A stretch of 64,000 nt of DNA, from positions 18,686,442 to 18,750,441 of the forward strand of contig NC_061813.1 in assembly GCF_021462225.1 (NCBI RefSeq), written 5' to 3'. Below are positions 1 through 11,679 of the stretch, piece by piece (the stretch's first letter is position 1; every line of letters starts with the position of its first letter). Made by a program: the position numbers and the translations under genes. The DNA comes from Girardinichthys multiradiatus. Lineage: Eukaryota; Chordata; Actinopteri; Cyprinodontiformes; Goodeidae. The notes below the pieces were generated by a model. That model searched no databases, had not been told where the DNA came from, and saw only the letters and a program-made list of their open reading frames with translations.

Positions 1-2765
1 GTACTACACATGTACCATTTTCATAGAATTGAAGACATTGTGACTTACATATTGCACCAATGACCCGGTGATAGCATTACATTCACCTTAACATTAAGAT
101 TTACCCCGATGGCATGTCAGATGCTTGAAACTAGAAGTGAGACTGCTGGTTTTCCCTTCTTTGAAATGTATTTGGGTAATAATGTTTTCTGATCACTTTG
201 AGGCACTCATACAGCAATGAAACTTCATTCCCAGACAGTCCGATGATCCTTAAAATAAAAAAAAAACTAATAATATAATATGAGACATCACAGCGAAGTA
301 AGGTACCCCGTCCTGAGAAAACAGAACACTGTAAATTTCACACCCTTGATCCCAAAACAAATCCAGTATTCAGAAGAGGAACCCATCAAAACAAGGGCAT
401 ACATGAAAAAGATAGTGGACAGTGTGACAGCACATTTTGTCTGCCGGTAGTATCACCTGTAACACCTCTATCAGGTTTGTACTCTTTAGCAATACTTTGG
501 TGAACATTATGTTAGACATTTGTATTTCAGGAAAACATAAAATATATTTGAAAAGGACTGAATTTTTGGACAGCTCTCCTCTCCATGCCGCCACTCCACA
601 CATACACACCCATGTATAACAGCCTGCATTTCAATTCGTATTTGAATTCACATAATAATCCCTACTGGTTGCCTATATTTTAGGTAGTTCAGACATTTAC
701 ATCTGGCTGCTTTCAGACAAATTTAGGGAATTCTGTTTTTTATTTATCATGTAGTTGTCATTCCTTTAATATCTGTGTGCTTTTTCCCTATCTGGGAAAC
801 AATTTTGATATTTGTGTAAAATAAAATACAAAAACAGATGTGTACAGACATTCACAATTATCTGACGACAGCAGTTGGTATTTTGACATTTTCGGGTATT
901 TATTTGACATTTTTATGTGCTTAAATTATGGCCCACATGTTGGAAAGTTTTTTTCCATGTTTGTCCAAGCCTTTGTGGAAAGGTGGTATGCTATATCAAG
1001 GTGTTCCTATGGTGATAAGGGTAATATGTCAGGGCCCCTAGAGTTTAGGCCTGGAAAGGTCCTGACTGATAAGCAGAATGAAAAAGTCAGCAGTTTGGCC
1101 ATTGCCATCCAGTTGCTGTTTTTACCCCCTACCCATCTTTTTCATTTCTCCAATCTCATCTTCTGCTCTTTCCCATCCTCCATCTTTCCTCTCCCCCCTG
1201 CTGAATACCTCACCTTGCTATTTATACCTGTGTCTGCAAATGCCATCTCTTTCATCCTCCATTATTCTCCATTTACCCAATTTCTCCTAATGTTTCTATT
1301 ATAGCTTGTTTTTGACATTTATATCCACATTTTCTTCACCTTCCCATTATTAGAGCCTCACTTACTCCCCCTTTTACCTTCCTTTAATTACACCTTTGGC
1401 CCTTTCAACTCACATTTAATGCTGAATATGATTTGTACGCATGCATAGAGAGGGAGAGTGAAACTTTCTGTTACAAAAATTGTTACAAAAAGTTTTGTGC
1501 AATCATTGTTAATATTTTCCTCTTACAAAGAACACTTTTTAAGGTAAAAACAATTTGCATCTCCTCTTTTTTTCTTCCATTTCATTCCTATGTGTGCCCA
1601 CTTTGTCTGTAAACAAACACTTATATACCCATTTACTCTAACCATTGTATATAGTTTATTTTTATTTATTGTGAAGCATTTTAATGAATTATGGAGATAT
1701 AACATCACAGAAAATTGTTAGATTTATTATTATTATGTGTAATTCAGTTCACTTGTGTGTAAACTTTGTATTATACCCTCTTCTCATATGTTTTGGTTCG
1801 AATGCCAGCCCACACCTTTAAAATAGGAATGACTATGAAAACTTAACAAATCAAAGTAACTTCAAATGATGGAAGATATATTTTATTGGAGCCATAAAAC
1901 CACATTTAATTATAATTGAGCATGAGTAGATATAATATGGCAGTTTTGAAAGTGGTTAACTAGTTTTGACAAATGTTCACAGGTGGATAACTGCATAAAG
2001 TACGAACATTTAATCCTTTAATCACACAGAAAGAACTCATAAAAGTTAATAACTGATTTTTCAGATAGTTTTGAGTTTCACCCATATTCTCTTGTAGTTT
2101 ATCTCTCTCAACATACATTCCTTACATTGTCTTTTTTGTGTTTTGCAAAAGACTGTAAAAGACTTTGTACAGTATTAGCTTTAAGAAATCTTCCTGTGAG
2201 AGCCTGATGGCCGAAATCGAAGCTCAAAACAGGGTGCTGCTTATTGTTAGTGAAGAGAAGTAGCAAGGATTTATTTGGAAAAAAGTTCATGAGCACGGCG
2301 CATGGTGTAACAGTAGTGTGCAATCCATATACAGAGGTTTCAGTTCTCTATGCATGCCTGATTTGATTCCTGATCCCGGAGACCTATTCTGCTTGTATTC
2401 ACCCTCTCTCCAATTCACTTCCTGTCTGCCTAGTGGCATTTAACAAAAAAAGAGCCAATAGTGCCACAAAAAGTAAATGTAAAAAAAAAAAGAAAATGCG
2501 TTCATATCGGAAGTATTTTTCAAAATTTGCTAAAGTGTGACCATGTGTGTTTTTTATGGTTAAGCTGATATATTTCCACCTGGCAGTCTGTATCCTTACA
2601 GAGACAAAGCCATGACATAATTTCTCTTTCCTGGCATCACTATAGTTGAAGCATCTTAATTTCCTTGCACAATGTCATAGATCTCTCATCTGTGGTGATG
2701 ATGGGAACAGAATCCTGACAGTGGGTCCCTCTTCTGTCTCAGCTTAGGATCTGTGTACCTGGTTA
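1..2765. other. AT-rich spacer, no gene seen
   Basis: No open frame here has recognisable protein motifs. The longest frames arise from AT-rich or pyrimidine-rich DNA (for example a TC-rich run at about 1100-1400). No tRNA-like or repeat-family signature was recognised with confidence. A short phrase near 2205-2220 (gcctgatggccgaaa) resembles text I associate with fish retroelement 3' regions, but it is too short to call. Confidence 0.6.
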
Positions 2766-2767
2766 TA

Positions 2768-3455
2768 CAGTACCTCACAAAAGCATTCATACGCAATAAA
2801 CGTTTCTATATTTTGTCATGTTACAAACAGAAACTTCTGTATGTATTATTCAGATTTTATGTTGTAAACCAACACAAAGTAATGCATGATTGTGAAGTGG
2901 GAGAAAACGGAAACAGGGTTTTCAACATTTTTACAATTAAATCTCTAAGAGGTATGGTGTGCATTTGTATTCAGTCACCCTTACTCTCACACCTCTAAAC
3001 AATCAGTAATTAGTAAATATTGGTTACCTGTGTGCAGTTTATTCCCGCAAACTTACAGGCAGAGTAAGGAGAGCATTAATAAGGGAAGCAGGCAAAACTA
3101 CAGTTGTAACTCTGGAGCAGCTGCAAAGTTTAACAGCTCACATGGAACAGATCAGAGCATGGGATTTGTTAACAGGCAACTATTAGTTGTACACTCCAAC
3201 AATCTGACCTTGATAGAAGAGTTGTAAGAGGAAAACTATTGTTGAAAGTAAGCCATAAGAAGTTCAGTTTTCTGTGTGCCACAAACCTTGTAGGGGGCAT
3301 GGAAAATATGTTAAAGAAGTTGCTCAGAAGTTGCTCATAGTTGATGGGGAACGTAAATGGAGCTAAATATAGTGCCATCCTGGAACGAAACCTGAGAATG
3401 GGGAAGGCAAAGTAAGAAAAATGGCTTGGATCAAAGCATAGTAATGTTGGGGTCA
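2768..3455 (+). mobile_element. Tc1-like transposon relic (left end plus decayed transposase)
   Basis: The left terminus starts cagtacctcacaaaagc directly after TA (2766-2767), followed by the tgtcatgttacaaa phrase typical of a common fish Tc1 family. Further in, decayed plus-strand transposase DNA is recognisable: the stretch around 3285-3330 corresponds to the segment before the first catalytic Asp, and 3340-3440 to the segment before the second Asp, ending near ggcttggatcaaagcat. The copy is internally shortened, carries many stops and lacks the right terminus. It appears to be the same family as the element at 42997-44412, whose left end has matching text. No protein can be made. Confidence 0.7.
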
Positions 3456-4633
3456 ACCATTTTGGTCAGACAGACCGACTAGGCTGTACAGTTCAACATG
3501 CACAGCTCAACAGGCATTGCACCTGGGATTATGAAACCCATGGAAACCAAACTTTTCATTGCCATTTCCAGCATGTCTCATGGGACAACAGAGGCGCATA
3601 TCTGGACAGACAAAAGCTTGCAGGCGAACTTTTCCTCCACATGGCCATTCCCGGAAGAGCTTGAAAGCTGGAAATCTGTCTGACACAAGAAGGTCAGAAG
3701 ATTCATAACCGATCGAAGACCCCACCGACACTCCAGCGCAGGTGAAAACCGACAGAGGTTTGTTGCCAAGGAGATGAGTTTTCCTCCTTGTTGATTTGGT
3801 CGACTGCAATGGTTCCTCATATTTACCGTTTTAGACGGATGAGAAGTTTACCGGTTTTGAGTTGATCATGGACGCGTGCCACTCTGGTCCCTCCTCCTCG
3901 TTTTTCTTCAGACCTATGACCCATCCTCAAACTGGTGAAGAGAAGAAGCCAACGACAAAATAATGTTTTCTTTATATATTAAAACAGATAGGTGTATTTA
4001 GAGGCCTGGGCAGGGTGAGACATAATTTAAGGTGATTTAGAATCACCAGTAGTTAATCCAAGGTATTAACTTGTTGCATGCAGTACTGTTTGAAGTGTTT
4101 ATGCTGAGCTGTTTGATTTGCTGTGCGGCCGAATTGCGGAGCGCGGATGCGATCTGCAAGGTGTCTGTTCATGTTTTTGTCCTGCTGATCCCAAATCAGC
4201 CAGGAGTTAGAAGTTGGACTTTTAAACATTTTTCATTCAAAGCAGCTGCAGTCTGGGCCTCGTGGCCTGACCACTCCTTTGTCCCAGTTTTATTACTGGA
4301 GTTTTTCCACTGAGTTCCTGCCTCAGAGATTTATGATCCTTTGTTCGAGATTTGGCGTAATCAGCTGTTAGTGGTTAAAGTGGCTTTTTACCAGCTGATA
4401 GCCGCCATCCAGACGCATCAGCGCACCAAGAAGGCTGCTCTGTACAGTGGTTCTGCTCCACTTTCCAAGTTAACCAAAATCTAAATAACATTTTGTCCAT
4501 AAAACTGCTGGTTAGATCTTCATAGACACTCAATAAGCATATATTTTCTTTTATTATTATTTTTAGAAAGTCATTTTACTCCTTTCTGTAGAATAGTGCA
4601 TATTTAGTTAGGTGAAGATTTCTGGAACAGAAT
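3456..4633. other. Spacer with a GC-richer segment, no gene recognised
   Basis: 3830-4480 is visibly richer in GC and CpG than its surroundings and contains only short frames, for example an ATG at 3868 with a stop at 3961 (31 codons). No domain is recognisable. It lies just left of the solo LTR at 4639 but outside that LTR's target duplication, so it is not the LTR's internal region. Confidence 0.45.
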
Positions 4634-4638
4634 AGTAA

Positions 4639-5169
4639 TGTTATGATTTGTGAGTGTTTTTGGGTTTTGTTGGTCTTATTTCACAGTTGGAGTTTTGAAA
4701 CATGTTTCTGTTTATTTTTCTGGTCATGTTTTAGTCTTGTTCATGTTTTGTCAAGTTTGGTTTTTGGATCTGGTTATGCTTTAGTTTCATGTTTTTCTTT
4801 AGTTTTGTTTCTATTAGTTTGGATCCTTGGATTTTCGTTCTGCTCAAGCCATGTTTTGTTCTGCCAGTTAACTTATCCGGTTCACCTGCTCCAAGCTAAT
4901 CTGTTTCCTTGCTCCACCTGGTTCACACTCCATATATACACACCTGTTAAATTATTCATTGCAGAAACATTTCAAATCATGCTCAAGTCATGCTCTCAGA
5001 TCATGCTCATGTCTTGTTCAGATTATGCCATGCCTGTCTTGCCTGCCCGTTTATTGTTTTGTTCCTGCCTCTTTCTGTGAGTGAGTTTTTGTTAATTAAA
5101 TTTTTTTTCCCACCGTCATGCTGCCTGCTCATCTGCATTCCGGGGTCCTCCATTTCCCAAGTCGTAACA
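4639..5169 (+). mobile_element. Solo LTR (531 bp) with exact 5-bp target-site duplication
   Basis: The element begins TGTTATGA and ends TCGTAACA, so its ends are inverted repeats matching at 7 of 8 bases with canonical TG...CA. It is flanked by identical 5-bp direct repeats AGTAA at 4634-4638 and 5170-5174. A TATATA box lies at 4933-4938, and the 3' part is T-rich. No internal coding region or second LTR is adjacent, so this is a solo LTR left by recombination. Length, termini and 5-bp duplication fit a gypsy-type or retrovirus-like element; the family is not identified. Plus orientation is inferred from the TATA box. Confidence 0.85.
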
Positions 5170-5174
5170 AGTAA

Positions 5175-7299
5175 TTGTATTGTTATATGGTCAAGAAATG
5201 TTCACATATATAAAGAGAAATGTTTGTGTTTATATCTGTGATTTATCTGTCAAAATAAGGTCAAGTCAAAGTTTCCCAAAGTATTGGCGTCTTTGGGTGG
5301 GCTCGAACCACCAACCTTTTGGTTAATGTAAGGATTATGATTATTGATTAATGAATATTTATCAAAAAACTTAGTAAAAATCATAATTCAGATTTTTTTT
5401 TTTTTCCATAAATCATTGCTTATGAATACAAATCAGAGATGTCCTCTGGTGTTGTGATTATGGGCTCAAAGACCTTAATAATTACAATTACTTAGTTATC
5501 ATTAATTATTGATGTTTATTAACCGAAACCACACTAAATGTCACTGTTTAAACAGATACTTCACCGAACGGTAGGGGAACTTTCATCTTTGCGTTGTCCC
5601 GTGAGACTTGCTGAAAAGGACAATGAAAGTTTGGTTTCCACGGGTTTTATAATCCCAGGTGATGTCAGAGCTGCGACGCCTTTGGAGCTGCGTATGTCGA
5701 ACTGCGCAGCCTAGTCAGTCTGTCTGATCAAAATGGATGACCCCAACAGTCATGTGATAAAATGGTGGAATCAAGGTAAAGACGTAAATTTAACATGTAA
5801 TATGTGGTAAGACTTTATTGTTATTATTGTTCACAGGGACTCTCGCTGAATTTTGACTAAGCTTGAACTGCTGTGCAAAGAATATGCAACACTTTCAATG
5901 TATGTGCAAACCTGACATACAAAGACTTACAAGAAAAGGGTGGTTATATAAAGTATTGATTCAGTGGTCTTGAATACAAATGCTTGAAATACTTTCAGAT
6001 TTTTTTTAGAAAATATTTTTAAATGTGATGCATGTTTTTCTTTCACTTCACAATTCCTTCACCATTCCTTCATTCCATTTGTGGTGTTCTGTTACACAAA
6101 CCCCAGATAAATACAAAAAGTTCTTAGTTGCAACATGTCAAAATGGGAAAGGTTCAAGAGGTATAAAGAGGCTTTGCAAGGCACAGGATGCAATGTTGCA
6201 GATGTAACAGACGTTTTGCACATGAAACAGAGAACATATAGATATTTTCATAATCCAGTGAAGTAGGTAGCTCTTAATTTTGATCGATTTTTTTGTATTA
6301 CCTCCAAATTTGAGAAATAGTCATCTACCTCATCTCCCATGAATAAAACAATAACAGCATAAGTAATTGTCCTGGAGTCTAAAAGCCCCTATAACAAAAT
6401 ACAGAAGTAAATACACACAGGGGTAAATGTTAAATGGGTGTTGAATTTCATTTCATGGAGGCTTTGATATGTGAGTGTGTTTGTGTGTCAGACATGTTGT
6501 CTGAAATTCTAGTTAAAGGCTTCTCTGGAAAGACAGAATTGCAAGCACCATTGCGGTTGTGTGGAATTTTTTTTGCCTGATGTGTTCACAAGAGGCTTTT
6601 GATGATAAGTGTCTGTAGTACAATGCTGCTCTGTGCATATTCTCTATTAAACTCTGTCATTGCATCTTCTTCCTTTGCTAGACTTCAGGTTGCTAATGAC
6701 TCATTGAAGGTAGTGGTAGAGAGACTAAAATAAGTGGTGGATGAGAAGGGGAGACGCGGAATGCTTGGAGGTGAACAAGTGCAGGTGAAAGTGCCATAAA
6801 CTACAAACTGGGAGAGTCAAAAAGAGAGTTGATCACAAACAGCATTGTTTTTCATGCTGTAATTGTTTGCAGGCCCAGAAACAAGACTGGGCCATCTGGA
6901 AAACGTGAGTCATCTGTATGCATGTTGTTTGGACGTATTGTGTAAATATAATGTTGAGAGAGTGTAGATGAAAGTGCATGTGTGTGTATTCAGCAGCTGA
7001 TCAAATTTAAGCATTCACATCCAACAAAAGCATTGCCCACCATGTTTCAGTCTTTCATACACGATCTAGCTTGCACGAAGCTGACAACGATATTACAGCA
7101 GGATTGGCAAGTTGTGAATGAAACACCCCATGGGCCTAGGCCACCAGTGTGTACTTGTGTTATTATACATGTGTGTGCATGTGTATTACGTGTCTTGTTC
7201 AATCTGAATGCGTTATTCATGCTGCGCCTTTAACAATGATTACACTCCAATCAAGTGCCCATCCTCTCCTGTTTGCCACCCCTATGGCTGTCAAATAGC
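5175..7299. other. Spacer; tRNA-like T-arm relic and a possible first exon
   Basis: No gene is supported. Two small items are visible. First, a perfect T-arm-like stem-loop on the minus strand (5296-5312: 5-bp stem, 7-nt loop) without an A box upstream. Second, a CpG-containing segment at 5570-5776 with a well-placed ATG at 5733 in good context, open for 14 codons and ending at a gtaaag that could be a splice donor. Neither is enough to call a gene. Confidence 0.4.
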
Positions 7300-7760
7300 A
7301 TTCATCAATAGAGAGGAGATATATTTATTAGGCTCATTAAGGCAATGAAAATGAGTATGACACAGATGGGATTGGGTGTAGGATGGAAGTGAGAAAGGAG
7401 AGCATGCATGTAGGGGAACGGGTGTTTGTGCGGGCACCTGCCTGAAGCAGTATTCCCCTGTGCCGCCAGTGCCCCCCCCCCCCCCGGGGTATTACTCATT
7501 AACAGCCCTCCTGAACCTCACCCATTTTGTGCATGTGCACCCTCTCATGTTGCCCCCCCACCCTCCCCTAACGAACCACCAGACTCTGTTTCCAAAACGG
7601 ATCAGATTTGTTTTGACTGGGGTAGGTTCCCAGTGCTATTCAAAGCTGTCAGTCATTTTAATGATATCATTAAGGGGCTGCGACAGAAAGATGAATCGCT
7701 TTTCTTTGTCTTTCCGTCATAATTGCGAATGAGCGAGTGAGTGGGACAGAGAGTGAGGCA
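7300..7760. promoter_or_regulatory. Candidate conserved non-coding element with homeodomain-type palindrome
   Basis: This stretch reads as dense complex sequence without coding frames. It contains a perfect 16-bp palindrome TTAATGATATCATTAA at 7658-7673, an inverted pair of TAAT-type homeodomain cores, preceded by ctgtcagtca, which resembles a MEIS/TALE site. A 14-C homopolymer sits at 7472-7485. Function is inferred from motif content only; conservation cannot be checked here. Confidence 0.35.
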
Positions 7761-9119
7761 GTTCATATAGATGTATGAATAAGAGAAGTTTTGATTGAGC
7801 TAATATCATAACATGGAACAAGATATATAAAATCTGTGATTGAGAGCGTCCTCCATTGTGCCTCCCAATCTGTTCCCTGATTTTTCTTATCTTCTTTTTT
7901 GTTTATGAGTATTCCTAATTTATTTTATTTCATTATTATAAACCCACACAGACACTCACCCAAAATGCCATATATATGATAATCACAGATCTCTAAGAAA
8001 GTGAATGTCATGATATTTGCATGACAGGCCTATACATTCTATATGTAAATCTCATTACTCGTGGCAAAGGGTTTAACTTAACAGTGTCTAGGTTGCCATT
8101 ATCACTGACAGCAATCAGCAAAATGTTGAGATTTCTTTATTGGATAGACCTTTATTAAAAAGATTTACAATGATTACCTGGTCTACTTCTCCAAAGGAGA
8201 AGAACTTAATGCAGCCCAGAGAAAGACTGACAAAAGGTGAGATCAGGAACAGCTCAAGATTTGGTAAAGCCTTTATGTTTCCTATGGAAGAAATAGTCTC
8301 ATTAGAATCAGACTTTTTAATATTGCCATTTTGTAATAAAGAAAACAGAAAAACCTCCTCATTTGTCTTCATTAAGCCACTAACCAGTTTACTGTTAAGA
8401 GACTCACCTCTGCCCAACACACTAGTGTGTCACATGATCAAATGAAGGTAATTTGATTGGCTAAAAGCCACTCGACTCGTTCTAGTGCTGATTGCTTTAG
8501 CTTGAGTCACCAGAAGGTCAACATATTTACAGGCAAATTTTTGCATTTGTGTTTTCATTGGTGAATTTTTGCAGGCACATTTCGGCAGTTAAATTTTTTC
8601 AGCCAAATGTTTGCTGGCAAATTTAAAGTAAAAATAAATCTCATACATAATTGCATAGGAGAGAAATTCAGTGTTATGAATTAAATGTCTAAAAAAAGCC
8701 TGTTTCTAAATATTTCTTACATAGTTTCCTTGATTGTTTTAGTATTTTCCTAAGTGTACTATATGTAAATATATTTTATATACATGTTGACTATGTCTAT
8801 AGAGCAGGAAACCTCAACACTACTTCTTTCTACCTTCAAAATAAGAGTCACAAATAATATATGGGTTTCAAGCTTAAAACCTTCTCCTGCATACCTGGAG
8901 AACATAATGACCTTATTATTTCCCCAAATAAAGATGACAGCAAATGGATAGCGCTTCTCATGACAGAATTCACTGGGAGAAGAAACATTATGTTGGTAAT
9001 ATTACAGGATCTTGTGGCATTAGATCTTAGAACCCTATGAATAATATAACTAAATAACACATCTGCAAAATACTTGCCTTGTTGCTACTTCACAGAGGTC
9101 TAAACCAAAGTTTATCTAA
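7761..9119. other. Spacer, possible unidentified transposon relic at 8115-8420 (minus)
   Basis: A 101-codon minus-strand frame at 8115-8420 ends with a helix-turn-helix-like phrase (LFNKGLSNKEIS). This is reminiscent of the N-terminal region of transposase or integrase-like proteins in fish, but nothing else supports it. A perfect 14-bp palindrome (acacactagtgtgt) lies at 8417-8430. The remainder is AT-rich and featureless. Confidence 0.3.
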
Positions 9120-10160
9120 AGGAGGCCTTCCCCCACCCTGAGCAAAATACTCTTCTGGCAGACAACTTTATCAGCTTCTACTGCAGGTTTGAAAACCAGC
9201 CAATTACACCTCCCACCAACTCATCCGCATCTGACTCTGGCACGAAATCTTCCCATGCACCAAACACCCTCCTCTCCTTGGACCCCCTACCTGGATTTAA
9301 GACATCTGAGAAGGTGACTATTTTGGCCTCAGAAGACGAGAAAAACTCCAGGACTTGACAATGTTTCCTCCTCATGCCTCTGAACTTGCACTGACTAACT
9401 GGCCCCCATCTTCACTCAAATCTTTAACAAGTCTCTGGATCTTTGTAAGGTTCCCTCCAGCTTCAAACGCTCCACCATGATCCTGGTCCTCAAGAAACCA
9501 CCATCATGATGTTAAATGCCTGAGGGCTTGTCGCCCTGATGTCTGTGGTCATGAAATCCTTTCAGCGACTGGTGTTGAAGCATCTAAAGGACATCACAGG
9601 CCCCCTGTTGGAACCCCTACAGTTTGCTTACTGCGCAAACAGGTATGCAGATGATACAGTAAATTTGGGACTACGCTTCATCTTGCACCACCTCAACCAG
9701 GAGGTGGATCAGCTGTTCCTGTGGTGCAGTCAGAACCACCTGGAGCTTAACCCACTCAAGACTGTGAAGATGACAGTGGAGAACTCCCCCAACACTACCT
9801 CCCCTCACCATTTTCAACAACACGGTGGATCACATCTGGTTCCTGGGAACCCCTTCTAGGAAATTAAGATGGCCATCACACATAGACTCTGTTTAGAAAA
9901 AGGCCCTGCAGAGACTACTTCCTGGGGCAACTCCAGAAGTACAAATACACAAGAGCTGTTTGTCCTTTCTTATTTAGTCTTTCCTATACTCGTCCATCAC
10001 TGTGTAGTTTGGCCTATCCCCGAGCTTTAAACAGGACAAGTCCAAACAACAACGAACAAGTAGGTCTGCAGAGAGGATCATCAGGGCTGCCCTTCCCTCC
10101 ATTCAGGACTTGTACATGTCTAGGGTCTGGAAAATGCCACACATCCTGCAATCAAACTGT
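9120..10160 (+). pseudogene. LINE (non-LTR retrotransposon) reverse-transcriptase relic, catalytic core deleted
   Basis: Plus-strand fragments of a CR1/L2/Rex1-group reverse transcriptase can be followed in order. An endonuclease/RT linker phrase lies near 9160-9190. The thumb-proximal phrase LKHLKDITGPLLEPLQFAY is at about 9573-9630. After a jump come WCSQNHLELNPLKT (about 9720-9765) and a C-terminal phrase ending near 10130. The segment that should lie between QFAY and WCSQ, holding RT motifs A, B and C including the FADD box, is missing: the frame passes directly from LRFILHHLN to QEVDQL near 9695-9702. Stops and frameshifts occur elsewhere, and the only surviving frame is 9539-9859. The element is dead. 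The clade name is from memory of similar fish sequences. Confidence 0.75.
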
Positions 10161-10165
10161 TTAGA

Positions 10166-10240
10166 CTAGAGGTATCAAACTCCAATCCTCAAGGGCCAGT
10201 GTCCTGCAGCTTTTTGATGTGTCCCATGTCCAACACACAC
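10166..10240. mobile_element. hAT-type MITE end fragment
   Basis: The text tcaaactccaatcctcaag followed by ggccagtgtcctgcag matches the terminal region of a very common fish short inverted-repeat element whose ends read like the MITE at 40419. Only one end is recognisable, and no matching inverted copy was seen within the next few hundred bases. Confidence 0.5.
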
Positions 10241-11635
10241 TAAAAACATTTTTGTACACCCCAATAAATTTATAAAATAATGTATGGAATAAGAAATGGA
10301 GTTGCTGAAAAGGTCTTAGTGATGGAAACAGAGACGGATGCGGCTTGCTTCTTGCTTCTTGCAACATTGACTCAGTTACTGTCTGACACGAAGCGTGTGG
10401 GGGAAGCTCTCATAAAGCATCAGGCTTCATCAGTTGCACAGCTAATGATGTGCCTCCAATTAAGAGCTGCCAGTGATCACAGCAGAGGATTTGTACAAAC
10501 ACAGAGAGTAAAAGTGACACCGAAACAGAGACAGGCGATAAGTATGAGGCTGCGCAAGAAGGAAGTCAAGTTTTGCATTGAATTTACAGCCAAATAAGAG
10601 CAGTAAATAAGAAAGATGAGTGAGACTGGAGCAGGAGTGGGAGTGCATGGTTTATTGGCTGGTTTAGAGAGCACAGTCGTTTGGCTTGGACGCTAATGAC
10701 TGTAATTATACGCACATTGATTGGGTTAGGCCGCTAATTACACTCGTCCGTGTTTGCGTGTAAACAGAAGAACATATGTTTACACAGGCGTGATGCCAGG
10801 AGCTCAACGCATCGCTGTGCTCTCGCATTGAGTGCATAAATCTCACACAGTTGTCTCAGCAGCTGTGATGATTCATGATCTGCTGAAGACCACATTACCA
10901 TCAAGAAAAGAGTTTAAATCATCTGAAGAATCTGTGGCAATGTGGCGCTTTGGATTTCATAGAGCTAGTTTGTGTTCAAAGTTCACGCTGCCTGTTTTTG
11001 CCTCAGTGTTTGATTGGAAACTCATGAAACTCAATTTTATATCTCAATTTAAGTGATCAAAGGAAATTTCTGCATTTCTCTTATTACCATTCTTTGAATC
11101 GTCTTAATAGTGTGAAATTAAAGGATCTGCAAGGGTCAGTTGCAATTATCTTCAGTTGGTAAATGTCAATTTTTGGAAATGAGTTTTTCTTTAAAGAAAA
11201 TGCTTATCATTGGCCAAGCTGAATTAGTTTGCTTATAAGCAGTGATTCAGATTACGTTTTGCTCGTGTATGTATGGATTTTTATTTATTAATCTTTTTCA
11301 AATTTCTGATCTTTTACTTGCTGACATAAACTACTAACAGTATGCATAAATCCAGTGATATATACAAATGAAAAATCTGTCTCTTTAGTTTTTGCCCATT
11401 TTACTCAATGTTGCACAATAATCCATACAACATATAAAGCATATAACATGTTTCTAAAAATATAAATATTCCTCTATGCAAGGACAAAATACTATTTCAT
11501 AACGCTTTCTTTTTACAGCCATTGTTTATTTTGTTATTATAGACATAAATCTCATTAATATTTCACACAAACATGTCAAACTTTGTTTTTAATTTAAATG
11601 TTTTAACTTTTGGCTAATAAGGGTAAACGTCTCAT

Positions 11636-11637
<2 letters not shown>
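10241..11637. other. Spacer with candidate conserved non-coding block at 10680-10830
   Basis: No gene is seen. At 10680-10830 there are paired homeodomain-like cores (gctaatgactgtaattat and ccgctaattac), forkhead-like tgtttac/gtaaaca words and an unusual density of CpG for this window. This suggests a regulatory block. The rest is AT-rich. Confidence 0.35.

Positions 11638-11678
<41 letters not shown>
11638..11678. repeat. (TG)n microsatellite, about 20 units
   Basis: An uninterrupted TG dinucleotide run, followed by CTCAGACC. It is the sole source of the short histidine/threonine-rich and cysteine/valine-rich frames seen on either strand here. Confidence 0.98.

Positions 11679-11679
<1 letters not shown>

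Noticed and set aside
840..1304. 154-codon frame on the plus strand
   Set aside because: The start is a GTG, the protein is low-complexity Phe/Leu/Ser/Pro from pyrimidine-rich DNA, and no domain is visible.
2205..2300. Possible Penelope-like or other retroelement 3' phrase
   Set aside because: Only about 15 bases resemble remembered text; no RT or repeat structure supports it.
4643..5080. 145-codon Phe/Ser/Leu/Cys-rich frame
   Set aside because: It lies wholly inside the solo LTR and reflects its T-rich composition.
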